Shown here one piece after another: positions 1 through 13,784 of a DNA stretch of 64,000 bases. The notes under the pieces were generated by a model, which did not search any database, was not told the origin of the DNA, and saw only the letters and a program-made list of their open reading frames with translations. Source of the stretch: Lumbricus terrestris. Its lineage: Eukaryota > Annelida > Clitellata > Crassiclitellata > Lumbricidae. The position numbers and the translations under genes are program-made. The number at the start of each line of letters is the position of its first letter. The stretch's first letter is position 1. The stretch spans positions 36,733,868 through 36,797,867 of the forward strand of contig OX457042.1 of assembly GCA_949752735.1 (NCBI GenBank), written 5' to 3'.

Positions 1-1780
1 GAACAGTGACGCACACATACTTACACGCACGAACACAAGGACACGCATGAATCCTCGCAATCTGTCGTTTGGCATGCCATGCCAAGCGACTGCATCCGGT
101 CAGCTGCATGGTGGTCTTAACGACGATGAGGAGATTATTAAGATGTGATGAGAACAGATGGGACAACGCAGAGATTCATAGCATCATAGTAATATTGTGA
201 CCAGTTTCATAATAATATTCATTTCTCAGGTTCTCAAAAGGACTCAAACGGGTTCTACGACTGTCAACACAGACGTTGTCATCAAACACTAATTGAGTGA
301 ACCGAATGCGTTGATCGCATTATATAATTATACATATGCCTATCGTTAATTATTAGGAATCAGCACAAGTCAACACTCAACACAACACATCGCTGCTTAC
401 AGTTATCAAATGCAACATGATGAGTGTTGCGATTGATACAATTAAATAGAATAATAATGCATGGCCGTGCATAGAAGAGCTGCTGTTCCTTTTAGCAAAA
501 TAAGCCGTGACTTGAACTCTTTCACGTTTTCTGCGTCATTCCGTCAACTCTTCGAAACCATTTAATTCGATCGTCATTCGTCGCAGAGTCTCTCATTTGT
601 TTTCTTAAAGTAGATCCGTGGGAAATGGGTTGGGACGGAAAATCTGCATGGGGTGGCGAACCTGCCCCGTTGGGAGCTGGGCTGGGGACGAAGAGCCGAA
701 ATTTTCCGGGCAACGGCGGGTAATTCAGAGAGTATAATATATACACACTGTTTGGCATTACACAGAACCTGGAAATTCCGTGAACTATGCTATTGATATA
801 AAAAAAATACAGAAATCCTAGAAGTGCTTAATTAATGAATCAGTTCAAAACCACGCTTTCCTCGACGCTGAGAATACTTAGAAATCTACATACATACTAA
901 TAGCCTATACATAGCCTATAGTTAGAAAATGCAGAATGTCAGATTGAAACTACACAGCTTGAAATGAGAAATCTTCAGTTAGAATTCAGGAAATTGATAT
1001 CCCTGGACGGAATAACAAACGAGAACGAAATTTCCGAAAAGAGAAAGAAATGAGTTAATTAAACTGTTTTTGACTATTCGGAAAAGTCTGTTATGCAACG
1101 AAATGGGAAACGTGTTAATTAAATGCGGACACACGTTGACAAACAAAATTGGATCGAAGTTGAAGAAAGCATTATTAAATTCCGTGGTGCACTTACGATA
1201 AGCAGATCACATTTATAATAATTCTGCGAAGGCTGTGCCATGCTGCCCGTATTATTACAGAAGGCTATAGCAGTTCTATAGACGCGCGATACGTGATCTA
1301 TTTGACACACTAGAAAAGGCAATATTATTAGGTCCGTGTGTCAGGCAATTTGTATATGCCTATACTGTGTATACGCACAACATCAATTGAGTACATCAAT
1401 TGTATACCCTAGATTCCATTCTACATGTACATCGAGCATCGCGAACTCTATAGTTAAGCCATGGATGCAACTCATTAAAAATTAACGACATTAAAATGTA
1501 GCGAATAAAGACTTTTACATGAATAAAGACTTACGTCAACTTAAGCTTATGACTCAAGCGATGTCCTTGACACGAGTCAGCCGCTCTCCTATGGTATATC
1601 TCCATTTCTCTCTGAGCTGTTGGCCTACCCTGTGAGTGGCCTTTTGAATCGTTAATCCAATCTCTTCGCAATCTTTCTTTAACGTGTCTATCTACCTTTT
1701 CTTTGGTCCTATTATATACTCTTCACCCGTGTACACAGCCATCTAGTGCTATCTTCGGATATCTTTCCTTCTTCATTCTA
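1..1780. other. Intergenic stretch, no gene recognised
   Basis: No open reading frame here resembles a known protein and no RNA gene was recognised. The two short minus-strand frames (522-758 and 1119-1322) have no domain-like character. This interval could hold the missing first exon of the downstream receptor gene, but I found no convincing signal peptide followed by a splice donor of the right phase. Confidence 0.5.
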
Positions 1781-1816
1781 GATTATGTGTCCAAAGTATC
1801 GTAGGCGCCTGGTCTG

Positions 1817-2262
<446 letters not shown>

Positions 2263-2269
2263 TCTCTCT

Positions 2270-3251
2270 ATATATATATATAGTCTATTTATATAATATG
2301 TCATGTGTGATGCCTGTCGCATATACATTTCCCTGTTTCTTATCCTGTCTCTTCTTGTAACTCTCTATATTTTCCGAAGACATTTCAAAGACCCTCAGCC
2401 GTCGCTTCATCAAAGTCTTTGAGTTAGGCTATAGGCCTATAACAGAATGCTCGTTACCGCGGTGTATATATCGTACATCTGAAGCGAATGAAGACACAGC
2501 ACATAAGACAACAGCTTCACGACAAGTTAAGTTGGTTCAACGGTTAGAGTAAGCAAATATTATTGGTTTATTGAGGAAAGGAAATGCACAATTGCACATG
2601 CATCTTTGCGAACTCGTGCGCTGATAATTATATTCTGCGTCGTGTATACCATTTATAAATATGCTCCTCATTCAGTTACCATTCGTCCTCGCTGATCTGC
2701 CCCGCTTATAACAAGTGAACGAACTGCTATATATAGTTCTCTCACACGCGTAACTCGATAATTATAATGTTATGTGAAAAACGGATAAAGCCCATAGACC
2801 CATTCCATGCCCTGGCTTCCTTTCAAAAACAGAGCAAAACTTCAAGTCTTTCATCTTTGAGCGGACTTCGTTCATTGATTCTTTTCAGTCATCAGCAAAC
2901 GATATAATCGTCTGCTGGTGCATGTCTCAGCTCACACTGCAACCTCATGATCGACTGTAGTGTCTCTGTTTCGCCATTGTAGATAAACTGGAGATAAACT
3001 TCATTATTATCCATTCGCTTTATGACTCTTATTAATATTTTTGGCAGGCTCATTCTCGGTAAATGAAGGTTTTAATATACACAGAATGCGGCAGTTCAGG
3101 AACATATAAACCAATCTGACTCGAGTCGACTCGACTATAAATGAGTCTATAACGGACGTTGCGGAATATTAGAACGAGAGACGGTGACCAATGTATTCAG
3201 TGATAATCTGCTGATGAGCTAGGAAGAGACTGCAGTATATACTCCGGTGAG
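2270..3251. other. Intergenic stretch, no gene recognised
   Basis: AT-rich, no coding potential seen on either strand and no repeat family recognised apart from the word TAGGCCTA at 2432. Confidence 0.5.
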
Positions 3252-3259
3252 TTAAGAAG

Positions 3260-3556
3260 CAGTAGCGGCGCTAGGGGTGCTAGGGGGGCTAAGCCCCCTA
3301 AAAAAGGCCATCCATCTTTTTAACCATGTAAAAAGAAAATATTTAGACGATTAACACCCTTCAGCCTCCCCCCAAAAAAAATTAAAGCAAAGAAAGAAAA
3401 AAAGGTCATCAGAAATTTTGGCGGCGAAAATGGAAAATTTTCTTCGGATTTTGGTCGACGACTAAAAAAAAGGTCATGAGAAATTTTGGCGGCTGAAAAC
3501 GGAATTTTTTCGAAAATCCAGCACCCCCCCAAACGAAAATCTTGGCGCCGCCACTG
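3260..3556. mobile_element. hAT-type MITE, family B, copy 1
   Basis: The 297-bp unit starts CAGTAGCGGCGC and ends GCGCCGCCACTG, imperfect terminal inverted repeats. It is flanked by a perfect 8-bp direct repeat, TTAAGAAG, at 3252-3259 and 3557-3564, the duplication length typical of the hAT superfamily. Near the left end lies a near-palindrome of a G-run and C-run (3281-3300, core GCTAAGC). There is no transposase. A related copy in the other orientation lies at 36653-37008. Confidence 0.88.
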
Positions 3557-3564
3557 TTAAGAAG

Positions 3565-5069
3565 TGGATCGAGGAAGAAAAGCGCAACACGTCTTCATCA
3601 AATATTCAAGACCAGGGTTTTTTGCCGCGAAATAAGGTAGAAAAGCCTTCTCTGCTGGCCAGAACTTACACCAGCGCAGACTGCATGCATAGGGTCTCGT
3701 GACCATGGCTTTCTTTGGACGCTCCAGAAATCCCGAGGCGACGAATTGCTTCTCCACATATACGGGCATAAAATGTTTGGTAGCTTTTTGCCAGATGCAT
3801 GGTTTCAAGCCAGAAAAGGAAGTGTAGTAGAAAAGTTATCACTGTAAGAGCGTGAGAGGGTTTAATGAGTGCGAATAAGATGAGTCATGCAGCGATTCGC
3901 TTTTTATAGCTCTATAGAAATCTCAAGCGTGTACGATTTCAATTACTCGGTAACGGATGTAGGCCTACACATGCATATATAGTTGTTCTTTATAATCTGT
4001 TTTAACTGCTGAATTTAAACTTAAAAACAAGAGTAAATCAACCTACAATATTTTTTCTTAAAATTATTATTTAGGCCTATAAATAAACAGCACGTTTTAT
4101 CTCGTCGGTGACTAGGCTATATACATACATACATAATGACGTCATTTGTATAAAAATTTAAGAGAAATACAACAAATTTTCTCAAATTTCAATTATTTTA
4201 AGATGTCATTTACCAATAAAAAATGTTAGTTCAATTTAATTTTTATATCTGAATTATGTTATATTACAATTATGTGCTCAAAGTGTCCACCTTCGGCCTT
4301 AACGCATAGGCTACTTTAAAACGAATTTATTTTCACTCCTGGTTCTATTAAATAGATTTCCGTTTTAACAAGAACCAATATACCAACAGAAACCATGCAT
4401 GATTGACATGCTAAATGAATACTGATGCAAATAACGTCATTATGACGTCATTATTGCGACTGGAACGTTTATATTCTCAACACTCTTAGACAAATACGTC
4501 AGGATTAAAATGGTGTTTGAATTGTAAAAATCGATGAATATTTACTATTTATTTTCATATTTACAAAATGGGTCCCTTTTTCCGGACACAGTGTATATAT
4601 AATGTTACAAGTCGCAATCGGATCAATATAGAGGAAGTCAGTTCTGTATAAGACAGCCTATATATTATATAGATCTAAGTCTATGCATATATGGCGAATA
4701 GGCAATTTTTAAATGTATTATACTAAATACTCTAAACGACCGAGCAGAACCTATAGGCCTACAGACGGGAGAGGGTTTGGGTAATCGTAAACACTCTGGC
4801 CGGAGGAGGAGTGCACGGATGCGAGATCACATCCCGCTGCTGCCTGAATGGTCATTCTTCAAGAGGCGCTATATAAATGCGTAGATACAATACAATGCAA
4901 TACAATACCCTCCCGAAATGACCTCCCAACCTTCCATTCAGCAGATGTTAAGCTGAGCAGTGGGACGGATGGCGTCTTGCATGGTTGCCGGTTGTTTAAT
5001 AATTCGAGTACTGTTACAATACATAATAAGTCTTTTGATCATCCGTTCATTACTGATTGCAACAATATT
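3565..5069. other. Intergenic stretch with repeat fragments
   Basis: No gene seen. A fragment at 4867-4908 reads GCGCTATATAAATGCG followed by ACAAT-type pentamers, the tail signature of the SINE/LINE families elsewhere in the window. The text around 4567-4597 (GGTCCCTTTTTCCGGACACA) looks like a Tc1/mariner-type terminus but its partner end was not found. Confidence 0.4.
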
Positions 5070-5077
5070 CTGCGTTG

Positions 5078-5330
5078 CAGTGGCGTAGTCAAGGAGGGTT
5101 TCGGGGGTTAACCCCATTGGCTTAGGGAAAAAGTTTTTTAAAGGTTATTTATCCACTTAAATAAGAAAAGAAAAAAAACTGCTTGCAGTAACAATTGTTT
5201 TTCTGTATGTTCCCTTTGTTACTTTATTCCCTTTTTATTTACTGTAATACTGTTGGGTTGGTGCCAGGAAGGGCATGCGGCCAGGCCAAAAAAACAACTC
5301 CCCCATCATAAATTCCTGGCTACGCCACTG
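5078..5330. mobile_element. hAT-type MITE, family A, copy 1
   Basis: The 253-bp element has termini CAGTGGCGTAG and CTACGCCACTG, perfect inverted repeats of 11 bp. A perfect 8-bp target duplication CTGCGTTG flanks it (5070-5077 and 5331-5338). A palindrome GGGGTTAACCCC sits at 5104-5115. It carries no transposase. A second copy, inverted relative to this one, lies at 24636-24899. Confidence 0.93.
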
Positions 5331-5338
5331 CTGCGTTG

Positions 5339-6814
5339 TGTCAGTTTGAGAAATTAAATGAAGATTATTATTGGATGCAGAACTGCAAAAGTAAAGAAGA
5401 AATAAAATTCCACGGCAGAAGGAAGCACGACACTGACGATCGACAATAATTATTCATCTTTGCAATACCCGGTACTCGACCTATAAATTGGTAAAGTCAA
5501 AAGGCGCGTCTCTGTACATGGTTCAAACATCATGAAACATGCAGCTCTAAGCGTGGATGGGGCTTTCAGACAGAAGCACTAATTACAATATGACTCGTTG
5601 TCGCAGTCACGCGCGCCAGGGACTTATACAGACCGTTGCCAAAGTTGGTCATCGGTCACGAAAGTCGGTTTGCTTAGACTGCAAGACGGTTTGATCGTCA
5701 GCGAGTCTTTGATGGGGGTGGGGCTACTGTCTGGCACTCCCTTGGTATACTCAGCCAAATCGGAGTCTTGTGTGGATGCAGTTGTGTCTTGTTGTTGAGA
5801 TGGAATGCGGTCGTCGCGTGTTGTCCCGTCAACTAGCCGTTGACGTATGGACAACGGGTCTTAATAATTGACCACAATTGCATTTGCAACAGCAATAAGC
5901 TAGCCACGCTATTGCGTGAAGGCCATTAGGCCAATGCACGCGCGGCGGCGGACCTGCAGCAAATTGGTTTCATCTGTAGATCAATAGTTAACGCATTTGC
6001 GTAATGCCCGCGCGGATGTATTGGTCTATATAATATGAATCTATATATAATAATGATTAGGCTATGTGGACTGACAAATATTAATCAATATTTTTCGCAT
6101 TGTATGAATTGCTTATATACATAAACGTAAGCTAAATTAAGGAAAAATCAGAAAACTGCAGGTATACGTTTAACTAAGGTATAACAATGTTTATGCCTAC
6201 TTCGGCACGAAGGCATATAATACACGAACGTTGATCTGCAGTGAAAGGATGTATGGATGAGTAAATGCATTAGTAATTGTATCATTTTGTATGGATGCAT
6301 GAATGCTTTGAGTGCATGTGTATTGACATGGCAGGAATGATTGAGACCGGATATGAGGGTTACATGTAAGTTCTGACCTTGCAATGTAGCAGGCTTTTAT
6401 TGGATAACATTATGAGATCGTGCGAGTGATATGACGGCTATGTATTGTATACACATCGAAATGTCACATGGTCTGTTGTGTTGTGCGACGTTTTTATGAG
6501 ATGTGTAGAAACATTGAGGGGGTTATTGCGTTTATGAATTATGTAGAGACATTTGCGTTGTTTATTAAATGCCCAGCGATGTTATCTGCTGTGTTCGTAG
6601 CTTATGCATAGGTTTAAATATATATTATATATTGTGTTGAGATGTTTGGTTAAAATTAAATTGATTTGATGACATCTCTACAACATACGTAGGCAAGTCT
6701 ATTTATATTGACAATGTTTATTGTTGAGGGATGTTTGGCGAAGTGATTGTAAATTATGTAGAGATGTTGGTGATGTTTAATATACTATGATTTTCGTTTA
6801 TTCGACAATCCGGT
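5339..6814. other. Intergenic stretch, no gene recognised
   Basis: Two overlapping antisense frames near 5598-5854 show no recognisable domain. No RNA gene or repeat family was identified. Confidence 0.45.
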
Positions 6815-7040
6815 TTATGTATGTATGTGCACTTGTTATTGCGCCCCTTCAAGTTCTCTCGCTACTCAGAGGGGCTCCCAAATGCAGCGCGGACACTGCA
6901 TCGGAGTTTCACGCCGAAGCGCTGAGCAATTGTGAATGAAGGACTTGTCCAAGGTCCATACGCGGCGACTTGAGGTGGATTCGAACCTCGAACTTCCGGC
7001 CTCAATTCAACGACGCCACCACTGCACCACCACGCCCCAC
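6815..7040 (-). mobile_element. tRNA-derived SINE, copy 1
   Basis: On the minus strand the head carries an A-box-like GTGGTGCAGTGGTGG and a B-box GGTTCGAATCC, followed by a conserved body and a tail reading TTGAAGGGGCGCAATAACAA and ATAC repeats. This is the architecture of a Pol III-transcribed tRNA-derived SINE. The same family recurs at 7329, 9927, 11576, 45449 and 45966. Confidence 0.9.
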
Positions 7041-7328
7041 AAATAACCGGTTGCGGTTGACAGAAAGCAACCGGTTACAGTATGCAATTATGAAGTTATC
7101 GTGATAAGCATCAATCTTAACTACTAACAGAATAGAAGCCTACAGTGCAATTGATGTGCTTATGGCTCATGTGGACATATCGGCAATGTTTATTTAATGT
7201 TTAGCTATTAGAATTATGTGCTTGTAAATAATATTGACGATGTTTATTAATTGATTACAGATAGTCACAGATGTGTGTATAAAAATCATCCATAGAGATA
7301 TTGTCGATGTTTGGGCCATTGGTTGGTT

Positions 7329-7453
7329 TGTATATGTGCGTGCTCTTGTTATAACGCCCCTTCAACATTCATACTAAGAAGCGCTCCGACTACAGCGCGG
7401 ACACTGAATCGGAGTTTCACGCCGAAGCGCTGAGCAATTGCGAGTGAAGGACT
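7329..7453 (-). mobile_element. tRNA-derived SINE, copy 2, 5'-truncated
   Basis: Same body and tail as the copy at 6815 but lacking the tRNA-like head. It ends about 50 bp upstream of the first recognised receptor exon. Confidence 0.85.
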
Positions 7454-7501
7454 GAAATTGTTGATGTGTAACTATATTGTGTACACTATCATGGTTCTTA
7501 G

Positions 7502-7695
7502 GGATGTTGGCTTTATCTGAGGAGAAGCGGCTGATCAAGGACCTTCTGAGAAACTACGAGGAGGTCGGTCTCGTGGGTCGTCCCGTCTACAATATGTCTC
7601 AGACGATCAAGGTCAGCTACGGCATCGCTCTCATCCAGATCCTTGACCTTGAGGAAAAGAACCAGGTCCTCACGACGAACATCTGGTGCAGATAC
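7502..7695 (+). CDS. nAChR exon A (N-terminal extracellular domain)
   Basis: The acceptor is TTCTTAG before 7502 and the donor is GTAAGC at 7696. The exon enters with two bases of a split codon and encodes [16 protein letters not shown] through TTNIWCRY, the helix and first beta strands of the ligand-binding domain. What many nAChR genes split into two exons is fused here. An upstream exon supplying the signal peptide is required. Confidence 0.95.
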
Positions 7696-10600
7696 GTAAG
7701 CATCATCTCTAACATATGTTCTCCATTTGTCCACTTGTTGAGGGTCAGCCGCACGGTTTCAAGGTCTTTTGTTCCACTATGTAGGATAATATCCTCTCAA
7801 TTATTGCAAGGTCTTTCAGAGATTTGAATCGTGGGGACTTTAAAAGGGTGCACGGACAAAAGCGCGCAGGACAAAAGCGCGCAGACAAATGCGCGCAGAC
7901 AAATGCGCGCAGCGACAAATGCGCGCACGACAAAAGAGCGCAGACAAATGCGCGCAACAGGAACAATGAAATCTAAATTTCGAGTATATTAGAATGACCA
8001 TTTAATATAGCTGCACATCACAACATAACCACAACATCGTCGGAGGCGGTTGTTAAAAGTAGATGAAAAAACTCTAATCGAAAATGCCTAAATGTCGTTG
8101 AAAGTTTCATAACTAAGCGAGTAAAACTACAAAGAAGACTAATAAGACAAACTAGAATATAATAATCCTACGTTAGGATGCTTTTCGCAGTCAATCTAAT
8201 CGTTGTTGTGTGCTTTTGCATCGCAGTCTTTGATTTTTTTCCGAACTTGGACGACATTTAGGCATTTTCGATTAGAGTTTTTTTCATCTAGGCCTACTTT
8301 TAACAACCGTCTCCGACGATGTGCAGCTATATTAAATGGCCATTCTAATACTCGAAATTTCGATTTCATTGTTCATGTTGCGAGCATTTGTCTGCGCGCT
8401 TTTGTCTTGCACGCTTTTGTCTTGCGCGCATTTGTCGCTGCGCGCATTTGTCTGCGAGCATCTGTCTGCGCGCTTTTGTCCTGCGCGCTTTTGTCCTGCG
8501 CGCTTTTGTCGGCGTGCCCTTTAAAAGGCTTGACAACTATTCAAACAGGTTGCGGTGGCTCAGCTGAGTAAGTTTCTTGAAGGGGCGCTATTTAAGTCCA
8601 TAGAATGAATATTTAAAAATGAGGAGGGTCAGAGCATACACATATGGTCGCTATATGAAGACTCAAGCTCTGTGCGTTTCTTCTTATTGTTTCTCATCTG
8701 ATTGTTGTTCATTTTATTGTTCCTCATCTAACTGTTCTTCAACTTATTGTTTTTCATCTCAATGTCCGTGATTGTCTTCTTCTGATTCTCTTCATTTTTC
8801 ACTAGGAATTTGCTTTACCTCTAAATTTAGTTCCTTTAAATCCTGGGGAGTTCGGTGTACACGAAAAACAACTTTTCAAGCAATACTTAATCTGATCCTC
8901 TGTCAAAGTGAAACTCCAACAACGGGTCTATAGACACAATAAAACTTCAATAATTTGCCTTAATACAATTTATTAATATAAATATTAATAAGATTTTTTA
9001 TAGCATAAATAATAGCAAACCCTCTTCGATAGTTGCGTCATTGATTTATAATCGGTATAGGCCTATAATTAATCATTCGATGAATGAGTGAGAATAGTCT
9101 TCTGTTGAACTGAGCAGGCCTGGACGGATATCCTGCTGCGTTGGAGACCCGAAGAATACGGTGACATAGACCACGTCAGGGTTCCTGTCAACAAGATCTG
9201 GAAACCGGATGTCGTCCTCTACAACTAGTAAGAAAGCATACTTTGCATACTTTACCATGTCCCATCAATAAGAATTCAGTACAAAGTATTCGGAATGTAA
9301 TGAATGTGATTTGAAAAATTACATAGACAAGATAAATAATTGATGTTAAAATCAAAACTATCTGATCAATAAACAAATGTTGCGTCTTGTATACGGAAGA
9401 TGGGATTCTCATCATCCTCATATGCTTCTGACTGTTAGCTTAGGAGCGAGAGTAAGATTTATCAGCGTCAGTTTTAGAATCGTCATGGGGATCTAGGCCT
9501 ATACGAGCTGTAGGCTATACGCACCACAGCAGCAGCAGCAGCAAATGATCTGTTGATCGATTAATCGATTGGTTGATTCCGTGATTGGTCCATTGATTGA
9601 TTGATTCATTCATTCATTCAATCATTCATTCATTGATTCATTGATCCATTGATTGCTAGATTGATTGAATCCGTGATTGATTGATTGATTGATTGCTCTT
9701 TCTGCTCTGCAGACCGACTACCTTTGTAATCGTAATCGTAAAACTTAAAACTAAAGCGCCCGCAAAAGCTAAGTCGCGGGAACCAGCTTATTCACAGGCG
9801 TTCAATCAAGACAAAGTCGATAGGCAGAGGTCAAGGTCCGGTGGTCAGACGAGGAGTTAGACATATGGCTAGGATGGATGATGTTTAGAGTTGGAACAGC
9901 GTGGGACGTTATATAGGGTTAGGGTTGTATGTATGTATGTATGTATGTATGTATGTATGTGCACTTGTTATAGCGCCCCTTCAAGCTCTCTCTACTCAGA
10001 GGCGCTCCCGAATGCAGAGCGGACACTGCATCGGAGTTTCACGCCGAAGCGCTGAGCAATTGTGAGTGAAGGACTTGCCCAAGGTCCTTACGCGGCGAGG
10101 TGGATTCGAACCTCGAACCTTCCGGCTTCAAGGCAACGACGCCACCACTACACCACCGCGCCCCACAGGGTTAGAGATAGGGATAGGGTTAGTAGCCTAG
10201 TATAAGCATATGTGATCATTTTTCTTGCACATGCCTTAATCGATGATGATTTACATTCATTCGTGTGTTTGATGCATTGAATTTATGTAGCGCCGATGTG
10301 CGTCTGAAGGAGCATCGAGACGCAATGGCCGTCGTCGCATCGACCGGTGAGGTGCTCTGGATCCCTGCTGCCATCTTCCGATCGACCTGCTCCATCGACA
10401 TCCTCTACTTCCCGTTCGACACTCAGGTCTGCAACCTCAAGTTCGGATCGTGGACCTACGATGGATTCCAGCTCGACCTCGACTTCTACGATGGACGAGA
10501 AGAGGTTAACGATATACATATGTATCTATATATAGATTATAATATATATAAATTATATATATATATATGTATCTATATATAAATGGATATATGTATCTAT

Positions 10601-11885
10601 AATTATATAACCCTCTCAATTATATGAACGTTATATATATTATAACTATACATATATATATGTGTGTGTATCTATTTATAAATTATATATATAAAATATA
10701 TATATATATATATATATATTATACATGTACACACCAAAACAGTGATTGTCATTTCAATCATGAACTCATAGCCATAGTGCTTGATGACGCTATATAAGCC
10801 ATAATTATGCGTCCACTATGAGAGTATTGTATTGTATTATGTTGTATTGTGTTGTGTTGTGCTGTGTTGTGCTGCATTGTGTTGCATTATGTTGTATTGT
10901 GTTGTAATGTGTTGTATTGTGTTGTGTTGTGCTGCATTGTGTTGCATTATGCTGCATTGTGTTGCATTGTGTTGCATTTTATTGTATTGTGTTGTGTTGT
11001 GCTGTGCTGGGCTGTGCTGGGCTGGGCTGTGCTGGACTGTGCTGTATTGTATTGCATTGTATTGTATTGTATTGTATTGTATTGTATTGTATTGTATTGT
11101 ATTGTATAGATTGGGCTGCATGGGTCAGACTCATTTCTTAGCAGTTTCCTTGAAGGAATGCTAGACTAAATCCTGCAATTAATAAATAAATTAATAAATA
11201 AATAAATTTAATTAATTAATTAATTAATTATAATTAATCGCGGTTGTGTTACCTGCAGATCGATATAACGGATTACGTTGAGAGCAACGAGTGGAAACTG
11301 TTGGAGTATCCAGCGAAGAAGAACATCAAGTTCTATCCGTGTTGTAAGGAACCGTATCCGGACCTGACCTTCACGATCCGCGTCAAACGGATCGCCATCT
11401 TCTACAGCTTCATCCTCATCGTTCCATGTGTCCTGCTCTCCTTCCTCACACTCGTCTCCTTCTGGCTGCCACCGGAGTCGCCTGCGAAGGTCCTTCTAGG
11501 TCAGTTATTTTTAAAATTTATTTTATTGTCAGTTATATAGCAAGTCCATTTCAAATGATATTCAGTGCCACGTTTGTTTGTATGCGCACTTGTTATAGCG
11601 CCCCTTCGATCTCTCTACTCAGAGGCGCTCCCGACTGCAGCGCCGACACTGCATCCGAGTTTCACGCCGAGGCGCGGAGCAATTGCGAGTGAAGGACTTG
11701 CTCAAGGTCCCTACGTGGCGGCTTGAGGTGGATTCGAACCTGCAACCCTCCGGTTGCAAGGCAACGAACATACATTAGGCTATACACCACCTCGGCCCAC
11801 ACGTGTTCATGAGGCAAAACGAGGCTAAAACTTTTACCCATGACTGTCCCTCTGGGCTATATTATAAAACATCGCCTTCTCTTTC

Positions 11886-11918
<33 letters not shown>

Positions 11919-13038
11919 GGCTCGGTCTCTGTCGGTCTCTGTCTCTGTCTTTCATTCTTTCCCCTTCCTTTTACTTGCATGCGTGAGCCAGTACTCATGT
12001 GGATTTATTTTTATAAGAGGCATTGCAGTAGTAATTACTTTGAAGCGTTCTCGTTTATCCCCACCCCCCCCAAAAAAAAAATCTTATTCGATGAAGATGA
12101 TTCATCATGCAATTGAAATATATTCTTTAAAAAATTGAACTGGACGTATACCATATAACTATTGTGTTCATAAGATATCAGTGCATGACGAACATGATTG
12201 TCTTTGCTCTGATTTAGATGCGAACTGATACACTCTATGTATACATATAGCCTAGGCTATTTATATACATGTTGATGTATTTGTCCAATCTGCTCTGCAT
12301 AGACAGCCTTATTTCAATTTATTTAAAATCGTAAAGCTATATATGCGATAGCGATGCAGAGAAGGACGCATCACATTATGCTGTGTAAAGTGCAATCCAC
12401 ATGGACTATTTTATACTAATAATTATACTATGGGCTATACTGGCTTAATAGGCCTATAGGTTATTCTTTAGGCTATCGTATAGGCTTACGGTACTTTATA
12501 TAGTTTAGAACGTCTTAAATAATAATCGAGCATTGTCTAGCTTATTATGCTTATAGTGTCGAATGGGTTGGACCTGTCTAGACGTCTATATTATTCTTTA
12601 GTCTTGCGTCGTGATCTGCGCACTCTATTTGATGCAATATTTCTGGTATGTGGCTACTTTTGGCAAGCAGTAAAGGCATGATTGAATAGGCTATATATGG
12701 TTCAGGCCTGGCCCTATAATATCAGTCGCAAATTCCATCATATATGGGAATGACATGCGGAAAAGAAGACACGCATGCAGCCTGGAAGTGATAAATCCTT
12801 TTGAAATCAATACAGACTTTCTGAGACTTATATATATCAACTCATGCAATACCATGCATCGACTTATAGGCTCCAGATATAACAGTATTTGTACACTCCA
12901 GCAGCTGTATACGTGGGACGATTATACTTTGGCTGAACAACTAACAGTAATTCAATGATTTTTTAATCTTGGGCTGAAACTCTGCTATAAATTATGACAT
13001 ACATGCCATCTGTGTTACTGCGCCATATAAATTGTCGC

Positions 13039-13069
<31 letters not shown>

Positions 13070-13200
13070 TTTATTGCCCCGAGGTACATATGATCCCTCA
13101 GGGACTTACACTCTATTACCAAAATAAAAACATCTGGAACGGCACCTAGTCGTCGTTGAAATCCAGTGCAGGAAAATAGCCGTGGAATGCCACCGCATTA

Positions 13201-13293
<93 letters not shown>

Positions 13294-13516
13294 ATTATTA
13301 AATGTATTAATATTATTATTAATATTATTTAAAGAAATTTTTAGAACTGCACAACCTCTTCTTTCTCTTCCAATCCTCCATGGAAAATTACATTCAATTG
13401 GAGGACAAGTTACCTTTTTCACTAGTTTTAACTGCACAGAAGTGCTTCTATACAACTGCAAAAATCCATTTACAACTGCACATTTTGTGTAGAGCTGCAC
13501 GTTAAAAAGCTCTGTT

Positions 13517-13599
<83 letters not shown>

Positions 13600-13717
13600 G
13601 TGCACTAGATATAATACCTGGTGAACAGTTAGTTATATATATCTAATTAGATAAATAACAATAATGATTGGGAAGGGTTTAGATTAATGGTTGACTCTCT
13701 GGCACAAAGAGTTTGAG

Positions 13718-13784
<67 letters not shown>

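Noticed and set aside
9905..9925. Telomere-like GGGTTAGGGTT
   Set aside because: Only two units, next to a SINE, and probably part of its target duplication.
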